Positions 47,441 to 58,856 are shown, counted from the first letter of the stretch. The stretch: DNA of 64,000 nt from Lunularia cruciata (GCA_948567375.1 OX419758.1:12591001-12655000); one strand, 5' to 3'. Numbers and translations are program-made. Notes: generated by a model not told the origin, from the sequence alone.

Positions 47441-47949
47441 AAAGACTATCCAATTTATTACACCAATTGACAACCTTTAGTTGCAAAAAAGAACTATTTG
47501 ATGACTAAAAGATAAGCACTTTGAATGGTTTATGCTTGCAAGAAGTTTTGCCACTACTTTTTGGGATACTAGTTTGTCTTCCATGTGGACCATTATGCAC
47601 TACAATATTTGGTGAAGAAGGCCAATTTGTCCAGGAAAATTGCATGATGAATCTTGTTATGACAAGAATTCACAAGTGAGGAAGGAAGCTTTGCATTTCA
47701 AATGCAGACTTCTTGTGAGTTATGTGGCAAAATATCACTATCTGCATACTTGCCAATGTCCTAAGTGATTGGACCAAGACCAGAGTGCATTCTCCCTTAG
47801 GAAAATGGGACCATACCAATTGAAGCACAACATTTTGCTTAAGATGGGTGAAGACAAAGTACTTTGGAGAGAGGATATCAAGTAGGAGGAGTAATAAAGT
47901 CTTTACACTCAAAAGCATTGGGAGTACACTATGCCCTAAAGAAGATAGT

Positions 47950-48690
47950 AAAGAAAATTCTTGCAATGGTGTACTGGTGGCCTATGATGTATGAGGATAC
48001 ACAAGCCCATATCTAAAGTTGTGATGCCTATCAAAGAAGAAGGAACGCCTAGTCTACTTCCTATGGGCCTTTGAGAACAATTTTACCATTGGCTCTATTT
48101 GAGAAATGGAGAATTGATTTTGTGTGTCCAATTTGACAGATGACCCAACTCACAAGGAAGAGACACATTTTAGTATGCACAGACTATGCTACTAAAGTAG
48201 TTGAGGCTAAAGCAACTTAGAGAGATGATGCAACTATAGCCAAATTTTTCTTTTGCAACATTATTTCTTTTTATGAATGTCCTCTGGAATTGGTTTAAGA
48301 CCAAGAGACTCATTTTTTGAACTCAATTATGGAAGCATTAACCAAGTACTTCCAAATAAAACATCAAAAGATGACTCCTTACAACCCAAAAGCTAATGGA
48401 CTAACAAAAAGGCAAATGGGTTGTGTAAAATTTTGAATAAAGTGACTATCAATTATACCTATGATTGGGATAAAAAGCTACCTGTAGCTTTGTGGGCATA
48501 TAGAACCACCAAAAATTTTACAACCAAGCAAACTCCATATTTCTTGACATATGGATTGCATCCCATACTACCAATTGAATTTTCTACCAGCATATTATAT
48601 CTTTTGCAAGGAATGATTGTCAAAGGAAGAAAGTCAAGATCTTTGGATATAGCAATTGATGTGGTTAAAAGAGAAAATAGTTGATCCAAT
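47950..48690 (+). pseudogene. Element A integrase
   Basis: Shows VYWWPMMYED (knuckle end), TDYATKVVEAK, ETHFLNSIMEALTKYF, MTPYNPKANG (catalytic Glu region, TKRQ in place of TERS) and KLPVALWAYRTTKNFTTKQT followed by PYFLTYGLHPILPIE. The last block is typical of Athila/Tat integrases. Interrupted by stops and frameshifts. Confidence 0.8.
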
Positions 48691-49109
48691 GCAAACCATA
48701 AAGAGATACAAGCTCAGCAAAAAGTCAGGCATGAAAAGTAAATCAAGCATGTTGTTGTGTTGGAGTGCAATTTGGTGTTGTTGTATGACAATTGCCAATA
48801 TTTTTTCCAGCCAAGTTGCACCTATGGATAGGACTATATTGAGCCATGCACATCTATGACAATGGCTCTGTTCAACTTGCAAACTTGGATGGAAATCTTT
48901 TTGCCACTCAAGTGAATGGATGGAGAGTCCAAAAATATTGGACCATTGTCTTACTTTACTTTTCTCTCTCTACAAACACATAGGGTGCCTAGTTATGTAG
49001 CCTATAGATCAAAGGTTAGAGGTAAACCTATCTTTACTATTTTGAGTGCGCATGTATCCCAACTAAAAGAACTCTTCACTCTAGGTTTTGGTATTCTAGC
49101 TATTGGGTA

Positions 49110-51193
49110 GGGTAGTAACGGGCAACCTAATATATCATCATAACACGCACTCCTAGTTTTTTGGTCATCACTTCCAACATTACCAAAGAAACACATAGCA
49201 CTCCTAGAAGTAAAGAACATAAGCGCAATGTCTGCACACCAATCCAAACCAACTGGGCATACAAATAGGCATGCAAGCAGAGAGAGTATCTAATCACAAG
49301 AATTCAGCAACAACCCTCTCTGATTTTTGTTGGAATTGAGCTTCAAAGCCCTCTTGCTCTATCATCAAGCTAATTTCAATCTCTACTCCAAGCTTCCTCC
49401 AATATCTACTTCAGACTTCAACCAATTTGTACTTCAAGTGGGGTAATCCTATGTCTTTTTGATGAGGAAAATTCTATGTAACTCAGATGTGCATAACTTT
49501 CTCTGTGTGACTTGTATTCCAATGTTTGAGGATTCCATAGAAAGCTTGTAAGATAAGCTTTCTAATGATATGAAATAAGCCACAATCTGATTATTACAGA
49601 TCCCCTAACAAGCTCACAAACTTGGCCAGGTTTCTATAATTTTTACCTTAATTTTCAAATCCCTTATTTAAGGTTTGATCCTAGTTTTGGGTAACTTTCC
49701 CCTGATTTCTAGATCATAGGTGCACCTAATCTTCACCAAAAATACAAAAACCTAGAATAATCAATCATTGAAACACAAATAGGAGAATTGACACTCAATC
49801 ATGATAAAAGATAAAAATGCTCTACCTAGCTTACAATAGTATTTTTAGTAGAGTTTATTGCCTCATCTCTCACTCTCCATGGACCCAAATTCAACCAAAA
49901 TTTTCACAATAGGTAGTTGTGTCATTTATAAACCTCTGTAAATTTTAGTATCCTAATCTTACCCCAAACCCTAAATATAGATCAATTTTTGAGTTGGGCT
50001 AACTTGTGCTCTGTGGACCCAGGTATGTTTGATCCAAGACCTTGAATTTTCTATTTGAGGAATTCACTTAAAACCTTTGCATTGAAATGAAAACCCTAGC
50101 AACCAATAACATCAGAAATTTTCACAAGGTAATTTGGACCACAACTTTAAGAGTGATCAAATCTTCAAACCTGATCAGCATCTCATCTCCAACTCCTCAC
50201 TTCCCCAAGCTCCAACTTTAATTGGCCAATCTGATTTGAGATTGATCAAACCCTAAAATTTCTTAAGCTTAGCATTACTGGAAAATTTTCAATTCACCAA
50301 CTCAACTGACAGGTCATGAAGATGTCTCATATAGCTCTCTAAATCACCTATTTTGTGCTCTTGGGTATGAATTTTACCCCCCTTGATTCAATTGATCATA
50401 TCTCCCAAAGAATTGACTCAAATCACTTGATTTTTGTCTCTAAATTATAGCATGTCAGCTCTTCTCTCCAACTGTAGTCCTTTCTCTTTGAATGCCCTCC
50501 CCAAACTCCCTCGATGGTCAAAAGCTCTTGACGTTCTCCTTGGAACCCAATTTCTTGCAGTTTTGTCATTTAGCTTCTTCAGTTTTTGACAAGTAGACCT
50601 CACAACTCCACCTTGAAATTCATAAGCAAATTTGAGTCATTCTCCAACTACAAAAGCACATAGATTTTCAAGTCCTAGACTTGCTCATAAGTAAGCACCA
50701 AAAGGACAATAGGATCTGGGTTTTCCATCATCGACTCTATGAATACCGCCCAAAATGTGCCACCATCCAAACTCCTAAGCCATCGCGGTATAGAATCTGA
50801 AGCCTGATGAGAAAAGAATTTAGGAGTGATAGATTGGGAGCATAGGACATCTCCTACTCAATTTCTCTCTCTAACGCCCAACCTCCATGCTCTACTACAA
50901 CTCTCACTCTCAATGTCATCCTCCCGCTTTAGACTCCTCCAACAAAAACACACCTTCCTTTCAACTCTCCACCACCTATATACATAAGAACCCTTAAGGA
51001 AAACAAGACCATAATCCATGTGTCCAATTGTATACATATATCATACAATTTACTCCATCTTTACGGAGATAAACCACACCAATTTACTTTTTCACGGCCT
51101 ATACAAACCACAACAAGACACCGTGGACTTGGCCATGTAAAGAAAAGAGGAGTTGATGTTCACAAGGATGCTCACATTTTGCGGGAGGGGGAT
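49110..51193 (+). other. Element A 3' non-coding part
   Basis: Two kilobases between the pol end and the polypurine tract, without a convincing gene. Athila-type elements often carry a long non-coding or env-like region here; I see no env-like membrane protein. The first ~220 bp (49104-49325) resemble the module at 56575-56825 and, inverted, at 58385-58620. The end (51181-51191, GCGGGAGGGGG) is the polypurine tract. Confidence 0.5.
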
Positions 51194-51957
51194 TGTAATA
51201 CTCCAAGGATATGAGACTTGAAGAGAAACACACCATGAGAAACACACACTTTCACACTCAAACTCCGTTGCCCTAAAGGAGCACCTTCTCTTTATTATAT
51301 AGGCAAAGCGGATCTCCTCCAATGAAGCTCTACCATAGGATTAGGTATAGAGATAGGTGACATGTCAGCAAGCTCCACCCTTGGATTACTTACTTGGATG
51401 GGTGACATGTTGGTCTTGGTCCCATCTGGTTGGTCAAACAAGCTTTCATTGGAGGGAATCTTTTAGGGAATCTTCTTGTGGGAATTTCATAATCACGTGG
51501 GTGAGGTACCATTGGAAAGCTCTCGACGAGACAAAGTAGGGGGGAGGGAAGGCCAACCTTTTCTATGTGGCGGAGGGGGGGGGGGGAATTTGCACATTTT
51601 CAAGGCCTAATTCATCCGTTTAGGCCTCCCAAATTGCCTTCAAAGATTTCAGGCATATTTTGGTTTCAACTCTATTAGTAGAAGTCCCCTTTTGGTGATA
51701 CTTCTTTCTGATCTATTCAGTCCATCCTATGTAACATCCTTCTAGCTGTTACCAACCCAATTCTCACCTTCAAATCATATGTTTAGCTATTGGTTCTAAG
51801 GTTTTCAAATCTATTTTGGTTTTCTCCCCTATTAGTAAAAGTACCCTTTTGGTGATACTTCTATCTGATCTATTTTGACCATCATGTATAACATCATTCC
51901 AGATGTTACCAAACCAAATTTCATATCTAGATCATATGGCTAGCTCTTGGTATTACA
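51194..51957 (+). repeat. Solo family B LTR in the element A polypurine tract
   Basis: 764 bp, TGTAATACTCC to GGTATTACA. It contains an internal duplication of about 150 bp (TTTTGGTGATACTTCT occurs at about 51692 and 51853) and a poly-G run of about 14 near 51570. Flanks GGGAT (51189-51193) and GGTAT (51958-51962) agree at four of five positions. Removing it brings GCGGGAGGGG next to the element A 3' LTR at 51962. Confidence 0.75.
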
Positions 51958-51961
51958 GGTA

Positions 51962-52158
51962 TGTGGTACCCACATTTTTCATTTGTCATGATTTTTTAAG
52001 AAGTGTATTGGTGAAGCTAAATTGAGGCTAAAGATGCAACTTAGAAGAATTATTTTGTTACTTCTACTTTGTATTTGACCATTTTTTACTAGTATCTCTA
52101 TGGGAACAAACAATCAATTATTGATTACCACAAAAGTGATACTTGTTGGGTTGTCATA
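51962..52158 (+). repeat. Element A 3' LTR (family D)
   Basis: 197 bp, TGTGGTACCCAC to GGTTGTCATA, with the final CA changed to TA. It is colinear with the 5' copy at 42804-43002. Confidence 0.75.
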
Positions 52159-53759
52159 GAAAGTGTTACCTTTTTAGGTAACAACTCAATCCTCTTTATT
52201 TGACCATTAACTCTACTTCTTTATTCTCATCCTTCTCTATTTCCATCTCCAATCTAAATTGCAATAGAGCAAGACAAGAAATTCTTTATTACTCCAGGGT
52301 CTATCAATAATCTCACTTGATTGCCTTCTAGGATTCCATTTACAATAATCAATTGCACATTTGTCTTCCTCAACCTTTGTGCACTCTTTCTCTTCCTTTT
52401 TCACTTTTACTCCTCTCTATTGAGCCAATAAGGCCACAAGGTACACTTACTAGCAATCTTCATTTTTTGATATTATTTCAACATCCTCCTCATTGATTAT
52501 CCCTCCAAGTTGTTCAAAGGTTACTTGTATGGAGATCAAGGGCCTCTAGGAAGGCGTGCACAACAATTGATGGCTTTGTGCTCAACTTGGCCACAATTTT
52601 AACATCATTGTTTTGCTCGAGCTCCTTCCTCTCGTGAGCCACCATCTCTCTCTTCTTCAACTTATCCTTGTTCTCCTTGGAGCGGTCATGCTCCTCAATC
52701 ATAGAAATGGATGTTGCTCAATTCCATAAGAATTGGTCCACCAAAGGGTGGTGTTTCAACCCAATAATGTTGTATCAAGACTACACTTTCACCTCCTCTA
52801 AGCACTCTTGCAATTCTCTAAGCACACATAATGGCTTCAAAAATAATGGAAGGATTTTGTACCATTACCTCTTGGAAAATTTTCTTTTTTAACCCTTGTC
52901 TGAAATTGTCAAGAGCTTTTGTTAGACTCATATTGATTATGGTAACCTATAGATCAAGAAATTTTTTCATGTATTCTTGTATGTTGTTCTTCTATTTCAA
53001 CCTCCATAGTTGGTTTTGAGCCATCTACATGGAATCCATAAATTAGAACCTGATTGATCAATTCATTCTTCAGATCCAGTTTTCCACTACTCCCATGGAA
53101 CATTGTCCCTTTTAGTGCTCATTGTTGCACATCTTCTTCATCAATAGTAACAATGTGGCTTCATTCTTGATTGGGGTTGTTTTCATCAGTATGAGGCACT
53201 CTTTAGGTACTTTAGTGTGTGTTATTGGATGTTGGGATAATTCTCCTTCTTGTATTCCATGATCTTTTGAAAGTATATACTTGAATTTGTAATGCCTCCA
53301 TTGTCATCTTGATCTCCTAAAACTCATTCAATATCCCCTACATTCTTTGCAACTACGGCTCCATCATTTGTACACATGGAAAATGCTCAATCAATACTTC
53401 TTACTTCAATAGAGGGTTAATATGATTACTCAAGAAGGGGTATGGACAATTAGGACATCCATTAGGACCTCAATGGCTATCACTGATTGATAGTATTCCT
53501 CACCAAAATTGCAGACTATGAAATCTTTAAATATCATTCTTTGCCTAACTATATAAAGGATGTCTACTTGAGTATTGAACGAGAGAGGATTTGGTATATT
53601 TAGATCCATTGTCTCCTAAAAGAATATAAATTATCAAATCCCATTTTCTATCATATATCACCATAAGTAGAACCATTGGATTTGGTGAATTTGTTTTTAT
53701 ATCTATGAACTCCTCTCCAAATGGTAAACGAGATATACTCTCATGTGTTCATGCTAGAT
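52159..53759 (-). pseudogene. Minus-strand chromovirus, gag and protease half
   Basis: Near 52270-52330 the minus strand reads RLLIDPGVIKNFLSC, a retropepsin active site (DPG for DSG). The protease C-terminus continues at 42726-42752 beyond element A. Higher coordinates, to about 53.7 kb, hold degraded Glu/Lys-rich gag sequence (52514-52702 is open, with KKREMVAHERKELEQ). Stops and frameshifts are frequent. Confidence 0.65.
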
Positions 53760-55330
53760 TGTGGTACACTCATTTTTTGTTTTTGTCAAGTTTTAAAAAG
53801 AAGTGTATTGTTGGAGGTGAATTGAAGGCAAAAAGGAAGGGAGAAGAGAAGAATCATGAATTTTGAGCCGATCCAAGGAAGTTGACTTTGTGTTAGAGGA
53901 AGGACTCAGATTGGATTGAAAGTACAATAAACCTAAAGAAAGGATACTTCATATTGAAATAAAAGGTGGAGGTCAGGATTATTGTGTGGCCCATGTCTCA
54001 ATGACCACATATCCAAATTTTCCATGCTATATCTTGTTGGAAGTGTCTTTTCTAGGGCTTTCCGTTGCTACCAAAATTGTAGAGTTTGGAGGTCTATAAC
54101 AAAAGTTACATGCCTTTGAAATTTTTGGAGTATATGCATTAGAGACTTTGGGTCTAGAGACTTTGCTTCAGGTTGAAGGTGACCCAATCCAAGGTAGTCA
54201 TGCATCAGATGTAAGTGACTTTGGGTGAGTTACTTGAGTCTAGTGCAATAGTCAAAGTAGAGTAGGAGATAATGTTTGTCTTAGATTTAGTTCGATCTGT
54301 GAGCCGGCATGTTTCTCACTCAAGATGAACCTCTGATGGCTATAATGGTAGCACACCTTGGACTAAGAAGGCAAGGAACCCCAACTCCATCATACTCCTC
54401 CAAGGCTAACACTCCAAGACTCACAACATTACTCACTAGAGAACTCAAATGAGAGAGAAAGTTGCAAATGAAAGGATGATGAGTATCTCCTCACCCCTTG
54501 TTTATATACTTGTGAAATAGTTACACACCAAAGTTACGAACTACTGGAGTAACTCAAGTTACTAGGCTAAAAGTCAAGTAAAGTCAAAAAGTAGAAAGGA
54601 ATATCCATTCACATGGGCATATTCCACTAGCATGTGATCTTATCTTGACCCAACCACTAAGTCAAGGATTCCTTCAAATGGGCTATCCTTGGACTATAGA
54701 AGAATCCAAAACAAAAAGGCTTGTGGGCCCAAGAGTTCTCAACTCTTTCCTCAAAGCCAAACACCTAGGAATAATACCAAGTCAACACACTAGAATCCAA
54801 AATAGTGGTGCTCATCTTTTCTACTTCCTCTAAAGTAAGGTCCCCTCTATCTTAGCTACGACTAACTTTAGCTAATCATGACTAATGTAGAACTATCCTT
54901 TATCTTTTTATAAATATATCTCTCAAGTACTTGTAATACCAAGCTAAATATCACAATACCACACACATGCATAAATGGGTGTTAGAGATCATAGTTAGAT
55001 GAGATTCAAAGTAGCATGAAAGTAGAAACCTGATACAAAGTAGCAAAAGTAGGAGTGCAAATGTCTTTAGGTGAATTAACTAAAACATTAGAAGAGATTG
55101 GGTTAGAGAATAAGAATGTAGATAGATTAGCCATGATTCCAATTTTAGTTTAGACTAGAGAAGTGATAGAAATAGTGGAGGAAGTAGTAGTATTAGATAG
55201 ACCCAAAGAAGGAGAAGTGATTGTAGGAACCTTGGATTTAGAAGCAAAGTTGAGGTAGACATCATATCGGATTAGTAATAGTTTTGAGATTTGAAGAGAT
55301 AGATATGAAGAGGTGGTTTGTCATTTTGGA

Positions 55331-55371
<41 letters not shown>

Positions 55372-55910
55372 ATGGAGAAGTTCAAAGTGCAAGTTAGTGA
55401 GCTTGTTGGATGTTGGATTCCACAATGCTTATTCCATTCTCTATGTTTGATCCTGAGTGGATAGCAATTGTAGCAATGCCTTGACAGATCCGTGAGGAAT
55501 TTTAGTCTTGGTAGTATTCTGCAAGTGTGAGTGCAACTCTAGATTGATGCAAAGCAATTTTAATTGAGGAAGTTGTGCCTTCAGTGGAGAGGTGGAACAC
55601 AATTCCTATGTGAAGTCATTTCATGGTGAAGTAGCCTTCTTTGGGAGAACTAAATCATCACAATCAAAGTTGAATTGGAAAGAGATTGATGAATTGTGAT
55701 TATGGGTGCAATTTTTTGTGATGAGATTGTAAATCAATGCTTTTTACTCTCTTTTGAGCGTGGTTTCTATTTAAGATACTAAAAAATAAACTCAAGAAGA
55801 ACTGATTGTTATGTTTTACTTTGTATTTAACCATTTTTTAATTGTATCTCTATGGGACCAAACTGTTACTTATTAATTACTGCAAAAGTGATACTTGTTG
55901 GGTTGTCACA
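53760..55910 (+). repeat. Family D LTR ends with a perfect target duplication and foreign middle
   Basis: The left ~100 bp (TGTGGTACACTCATTTTTTG...) match the start of the family D LTR, and the right ~120 bp (55790-55910, ending GGTTGTCACA) match its end. The whole is flanked by a perfect TAGAT/TAGAT (53755-53759, 55911-55915). It is therefore a solo LTR split by about 1.9 kb, or a short element with one degraded LTR. The middle has no recognised gene, and holds a (TG)19 run. Confidence 0.6.
55333..55370 (+). repeat. (TG)19 microsatellite
   Basis: An uninterrupted TG dinucleotide run of 38 bp inside the foreign middle of the family D copy. Confidence 0.95.
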
Positions 55911-56130
55911 TAGATGTACATAATCTTGATATGGAATAGATTCAAGAATGGAGAATGAGGTACAAGAAATTATCCTCTATGAGCTTTCATCCCATCCTCT
56001 CTCTAAAATACCTCCAATCTATCAATTGCATTACTTCACCCCCCCTCAAAATTACTCAGTCTTTGTAACTTTTGTTCCTCCAAGAGAGATGATCCACTCA
56101 CTTGGATTAAAACATCTACTTTGATATAAT

Positions 56131-56562
56131 TGTAATGTTTTGAGGACAAGTAAAACCCCAAGAAAAACATAAGAGAAACACAAAGCTTCATCCCTCAATA
56201 CTCCAATATCCTAAAGGAGCACCATGTCTTTATTATATAGTAAAGAGGATCAACTCAAAGAGGGCTACATTCTTGGATCAAATACATGAATTGGTAACAT
56301 GTTAGCAATAGGAGGAGAAGGCAATACCTTTCTCTCTAAAGAGGAGAAATTTGTTTAAAATTTTGAGGTCTAATTCATTTGTTTAGGCATTCAAAATTAG
56401 CTTTGAAGCTTTTTGAGTGTTTTCAACCTTACCCTATTACTGGAAGTACTCTATTGGTGACACCTCTACCTAATCTACTTAGACCATTATATATAACATC
56501 CTTAAAGATCTTATCAAACTAATTTCTATCTCTAGATAATTTATCTAGCTAATGGTATAACA
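56131..56562 (+). repeat. Family B LTR, internally deleted
   Basis: 432 bp, TGTAATGTTTTGAGGACAAG to GGTATAACA. It lacks the middle ~150 bp present in other copies. Flanking pentamers ATAAT and CTACT agree at only three positions, so its mode of insertion is unclear. Confidence 0.65.
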
Positions 56563-56569
56563 CTACTCA

Positions 56570-56866
56570 TAGGGTAAAATGTAGCCTATAATCTACCATC
56601 ATAACATGCATTCTCAAGACCTATAGGTCATCACTTTCTACCTCACCAAAAAGAAACAAAAGTAGTTTGATTGGTCATCATTCCATCTCCACTACCAAGA
56701 GCTCACCAAAGCACCAACGTTCCATATATTAAGGCATCTCAAAAATGTGGTGCATAAATACAAAGCAAAGAATGGAAGGGTCCAATCACAAGAAATCAAA
56801 ATGAAAACCCTCAATCTCACAAATCAAAACCAAACTGACTCTACCACCATTTGGCATTTGATATAA
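56570..56866 (-). repeat. Inverted module, left copy
   Basis: The reverse complement of this segment matches 58350-58645. Shared strings include CCAATCACAAGAAATC and CACCATTTGGCATTTGA. Most differences are C-to-T or G-to-A in this copy. A related segment also lies at 49104-49325. Confidence 0.75.
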
Positions 56867-57675
56867 AAGGTGTCACGCCATTTGTAGTTCCGCATCTAGA
56901 TGCTCAGACACTAGAGTTCCAATGATGGTAGTTAGAGTTATTCTAGCAGTTTCTCAGGGACTACTTTCCGACGGTTAGATTTTGTGTTTGGGGTACTGAC
57001 TTCACGGTGGGGCCCACCGTCACTTTGCACCGTTTGCACCGTCGAGTGTGCCATCAGCGGGACCGTTAGGGTTTCAGGGCTAGCTCAGGTCCAGGGGGTA
57101 TAGTTTCGAAATGAGCTCCAGAGAGCTCACTTCTCTGATGTTGAGCCTTCGAGTTCCTGGCTATGGTGGACAGAGGCCGGCGAGCGTCACCTGGATTCTC
57201 TATGCTTGAGTGGGTGTGGCTTGACTGTAATCAGTGCCCAGTTGTTGGCAGTTTATAGAGTGACAGATCAAGTACTGATCTGAGTTGAGTTGAGTTGAGA
57301 GTGTTAAGCAATCTGATTACATCAGAGAAGTCGGGTGCAAGAACGTTGAGTGTTGGTGGTATCTCCAAGCTCGGTGGATCGTGGTAGCTCGATTCAGGTT
57401 CTGTGTTTCCCTAGTGTGCAGAAGCTCGTGTAGTTGATGCAAATTTGGCAGTTAGGCGGACGGTGTGCGGAAGCGCTGGCCAAATTTTGAGCAAAGAAGG
57501 AGCAATTTTTGAGCTGTGTTGTGATTTTGAGCTCAGGAGGTGAAGGCAGGACCAATTTGCTGCGAGTTGGGCTCAGAAAGTGAAATTGAAGGTGGAGTTG
57601 GAAAGCTCTTCTCATGAAATTGTGATTTGGAAAAACCCGTTTTGTCAATTTGGCTCGAGTGGAAAGTTAGCGGGG

Positions 57676-57945
57676 GATTTGGCGGACATCCATCTTTAGG
57701 GTTTACGTCAGATTTTACGTCAGATTTACGTCAGATTTTTGGGCCAGAATTGGAGGAGTTTCGATGTTTGGCCAGATTTGGAGAAGTTTTGCTAGTTTGG
57801 AGGAGTTTCGCAGATTTGGCGGACATCCATCTTTAGGGTTTACGTTAGATTTTTGGGCCAGAATTGGAGGAGTTTTGCTGTTTGGCCAGATTTGGAGAAG
57901 TTTTGCTAGTTTGGAGGAGTTTCGCAGATTTGGAGAAGTTTCACC
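57676..57945 (+). repeat. Tandem repeat, unit about 113-137 bp
   Basis: The unit starts GATTTGGCGGACATCCATC and recurs at 57813; a third partial unit follows at 57925. Inside the first unit, TTACGTCAGAT is itself repeated three times (57713-57740). Sub-motifs GATTTGGAGAAGTTT and TTTGGAGGAGTTTCG are reused. Confidence 0.85.
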
Positions 57946-58154
57946 AATTTTGGAGGAGGTTCGAAGTGGCAACAAGAAAGGCCTCATTTGGCTGAATTTC
58001 GGCGTTTCGAGGCTTCGAGGCATAGGGCTGTGGGCTATGAGAGGCTACGAAGGCCTAGAAGGGCCAGCAAGCCAGCTTGCTGGCGTGAAGCTAGCTAGTT
58101 TAGTGTAGATCTTGGTCATTGGTTGGCAAAATCTGCCTTTCTTGCTAGATTGTG

Positions 58155-58226
58155 CGCAACAGGGTTTGACCCCTAGATCTCTTGTTCCTAGACTGGTGCC
58201 CTAGCCAACTGGTCCACCCTCACTTG
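58155..58226 (-). repeat. tRNA-derived segment (SINE head or tRNA pseudogene)
   Basis: The minus strand has an A-box-like TGGACCAGTTGG, then CTAGGGCACCAGTCTAGGAA and 33 nt later a B-box-like GGGTCAAACCC. The order and spacing fit a tRNA-type polymerase III promoter. The arms do not fold perfectly, so a functional tRNA is unlikely. A tRNA-derived SINE head is the alternative; no SINE body or tail was identified. Confidence 0.45.
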
Positions 58227-58349
58227 TTGTCATAGTGACTGTGCCATTGTTATCTATACACATGTAGCTTTGGCTAGGAGAGGTAGTTTGATCCCATTCT
58301 TGGTGATCCTGGTAGCTTAGGACTTAGATACAAACTACTCTTATGTCAA

Positions 58350-58645
58350 ATGCCAAATGGTGGCAGAGTCAGTCCCGTGTTGTGCTATGAGATGGAGGGT
58401 TTTTGTTTAGATTTCTTGTGATTGGATCCCCTCCATTCTATGCTTCCTGTTTGTGCACCACGTTTGTGTGAGGTGCCTTGACTTTTGAGCGTTGGTGCTC
58501 TGGTGTGCTCTCGGTGGTGAGGCTGGAGTGATGACCAGTCAGACTACCTTTGTTTCTCTCCGGTGAGGCAGGAAGTGATGACCTGCAGACCGTGAGAGTG
58601 CGTGTTATGATGGCAGGTTACAGGTTGCCCTCTCCCCTAGTGTAG
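58350..58645 (+). repeat. Inverted module, right copy
   Basis: Better preserved partner of 56570-56866 in the opposite orientation. Near its left end is ATGGTGGCAGAGTCAGTC, which loosely resembles a Met-tRNA primer site (TGGTATCAGAGC), so it may be the 5' internal region of an LTR element. Confidence 0.7.
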
Positions 58646-58856
58646 TTATCTCAGTAGAGTTACATTAGTGGGAGGTGTTTAGTTGGTGTTGGCACGTGGT
58701 GGTGTTGGCACTTGCGATTGCGACTTGCTGTTGCAGTTGGTGGTTCGGGTTTGTTGGTGTGGTTACTTTGTCACGACGGAGTTCTTTGGAGATTCCAGAG
58801 GAGTTAGCCCTGCAGTACGCAGTGGGTTTACTCGGAGTGGTGCTCGGTATCAGCGT
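58646..58856 (+). other. GT-rich sequence before element 2
   Basis: It is rich in TTGGTGTTGG-type strings and open in one frame with a hydrophobic translation that runs into the LTR. No start ATG and no recognised domain. It is the insertion target of element 2; the pentamer AGCGT (58852-58856) should recur after the 3' LTR outside the window. Confidence 0.4.

Larger units (their letters stand above)
42804..52158 (+). mobile_element. Element A: Athila/Tat-like Ty3/gypsy element with short LTRs
   Basis: Bounded by similar 199-bp (42804-43002) and 197-bp (51962-52158) repeats and by GAGAG (42799-42803) / GAAAG (52159-52163), a one-mismatch target duplication. It sits inside the protease gene of the minus-strand chromovirus; the host frame resumes on both sides. 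It contains a tRNA-Asp-type primer site, gag with a CCHC knuckle, pol with protease-RT-RH-integrase order, a 2-kb non-coding 3' part and a polypurine tract. A solo LTR B (51194-51957) interrupts the polypurine tract. Without it the element would be about 8.6 kb. Many stops make it inactive. The short LTR is unusual for Athila-type elements. Confidence 0.8.
56867..58349 (+). other. LTR-like 1.5-kb segment between inverted modules
   Basis: It begins TGTCACGCCATTTGTAG, a common type of gypsy LTR start, and is GC-richer than its surroundings. It contains GGGCCCACCGTCACTTTGC, a GAGTT pentamer run near 57280, tandem repeats at 57676-57940 and a tRNA-like piece at 58155-58226. No coding domain is recognised. 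A long LTR of an unrelated gypsy family is the most likely identity, but it is not proven. Confidence 0.4.

Noticed and set aside
51181..51957. Family B LTR as the true 3' LTR of the element to its left
   Set aside because: The flanks GGGAT/GGTAT and the adjacent family D LTR that matches the 5' end of element A fit a solo LTR insertion better.
57764..58108. 114-codon frame with internal peptide repeats
   Set aside because: The peptide repeats follow from the DNA tandem repeat, and the opposite strand is equally open.
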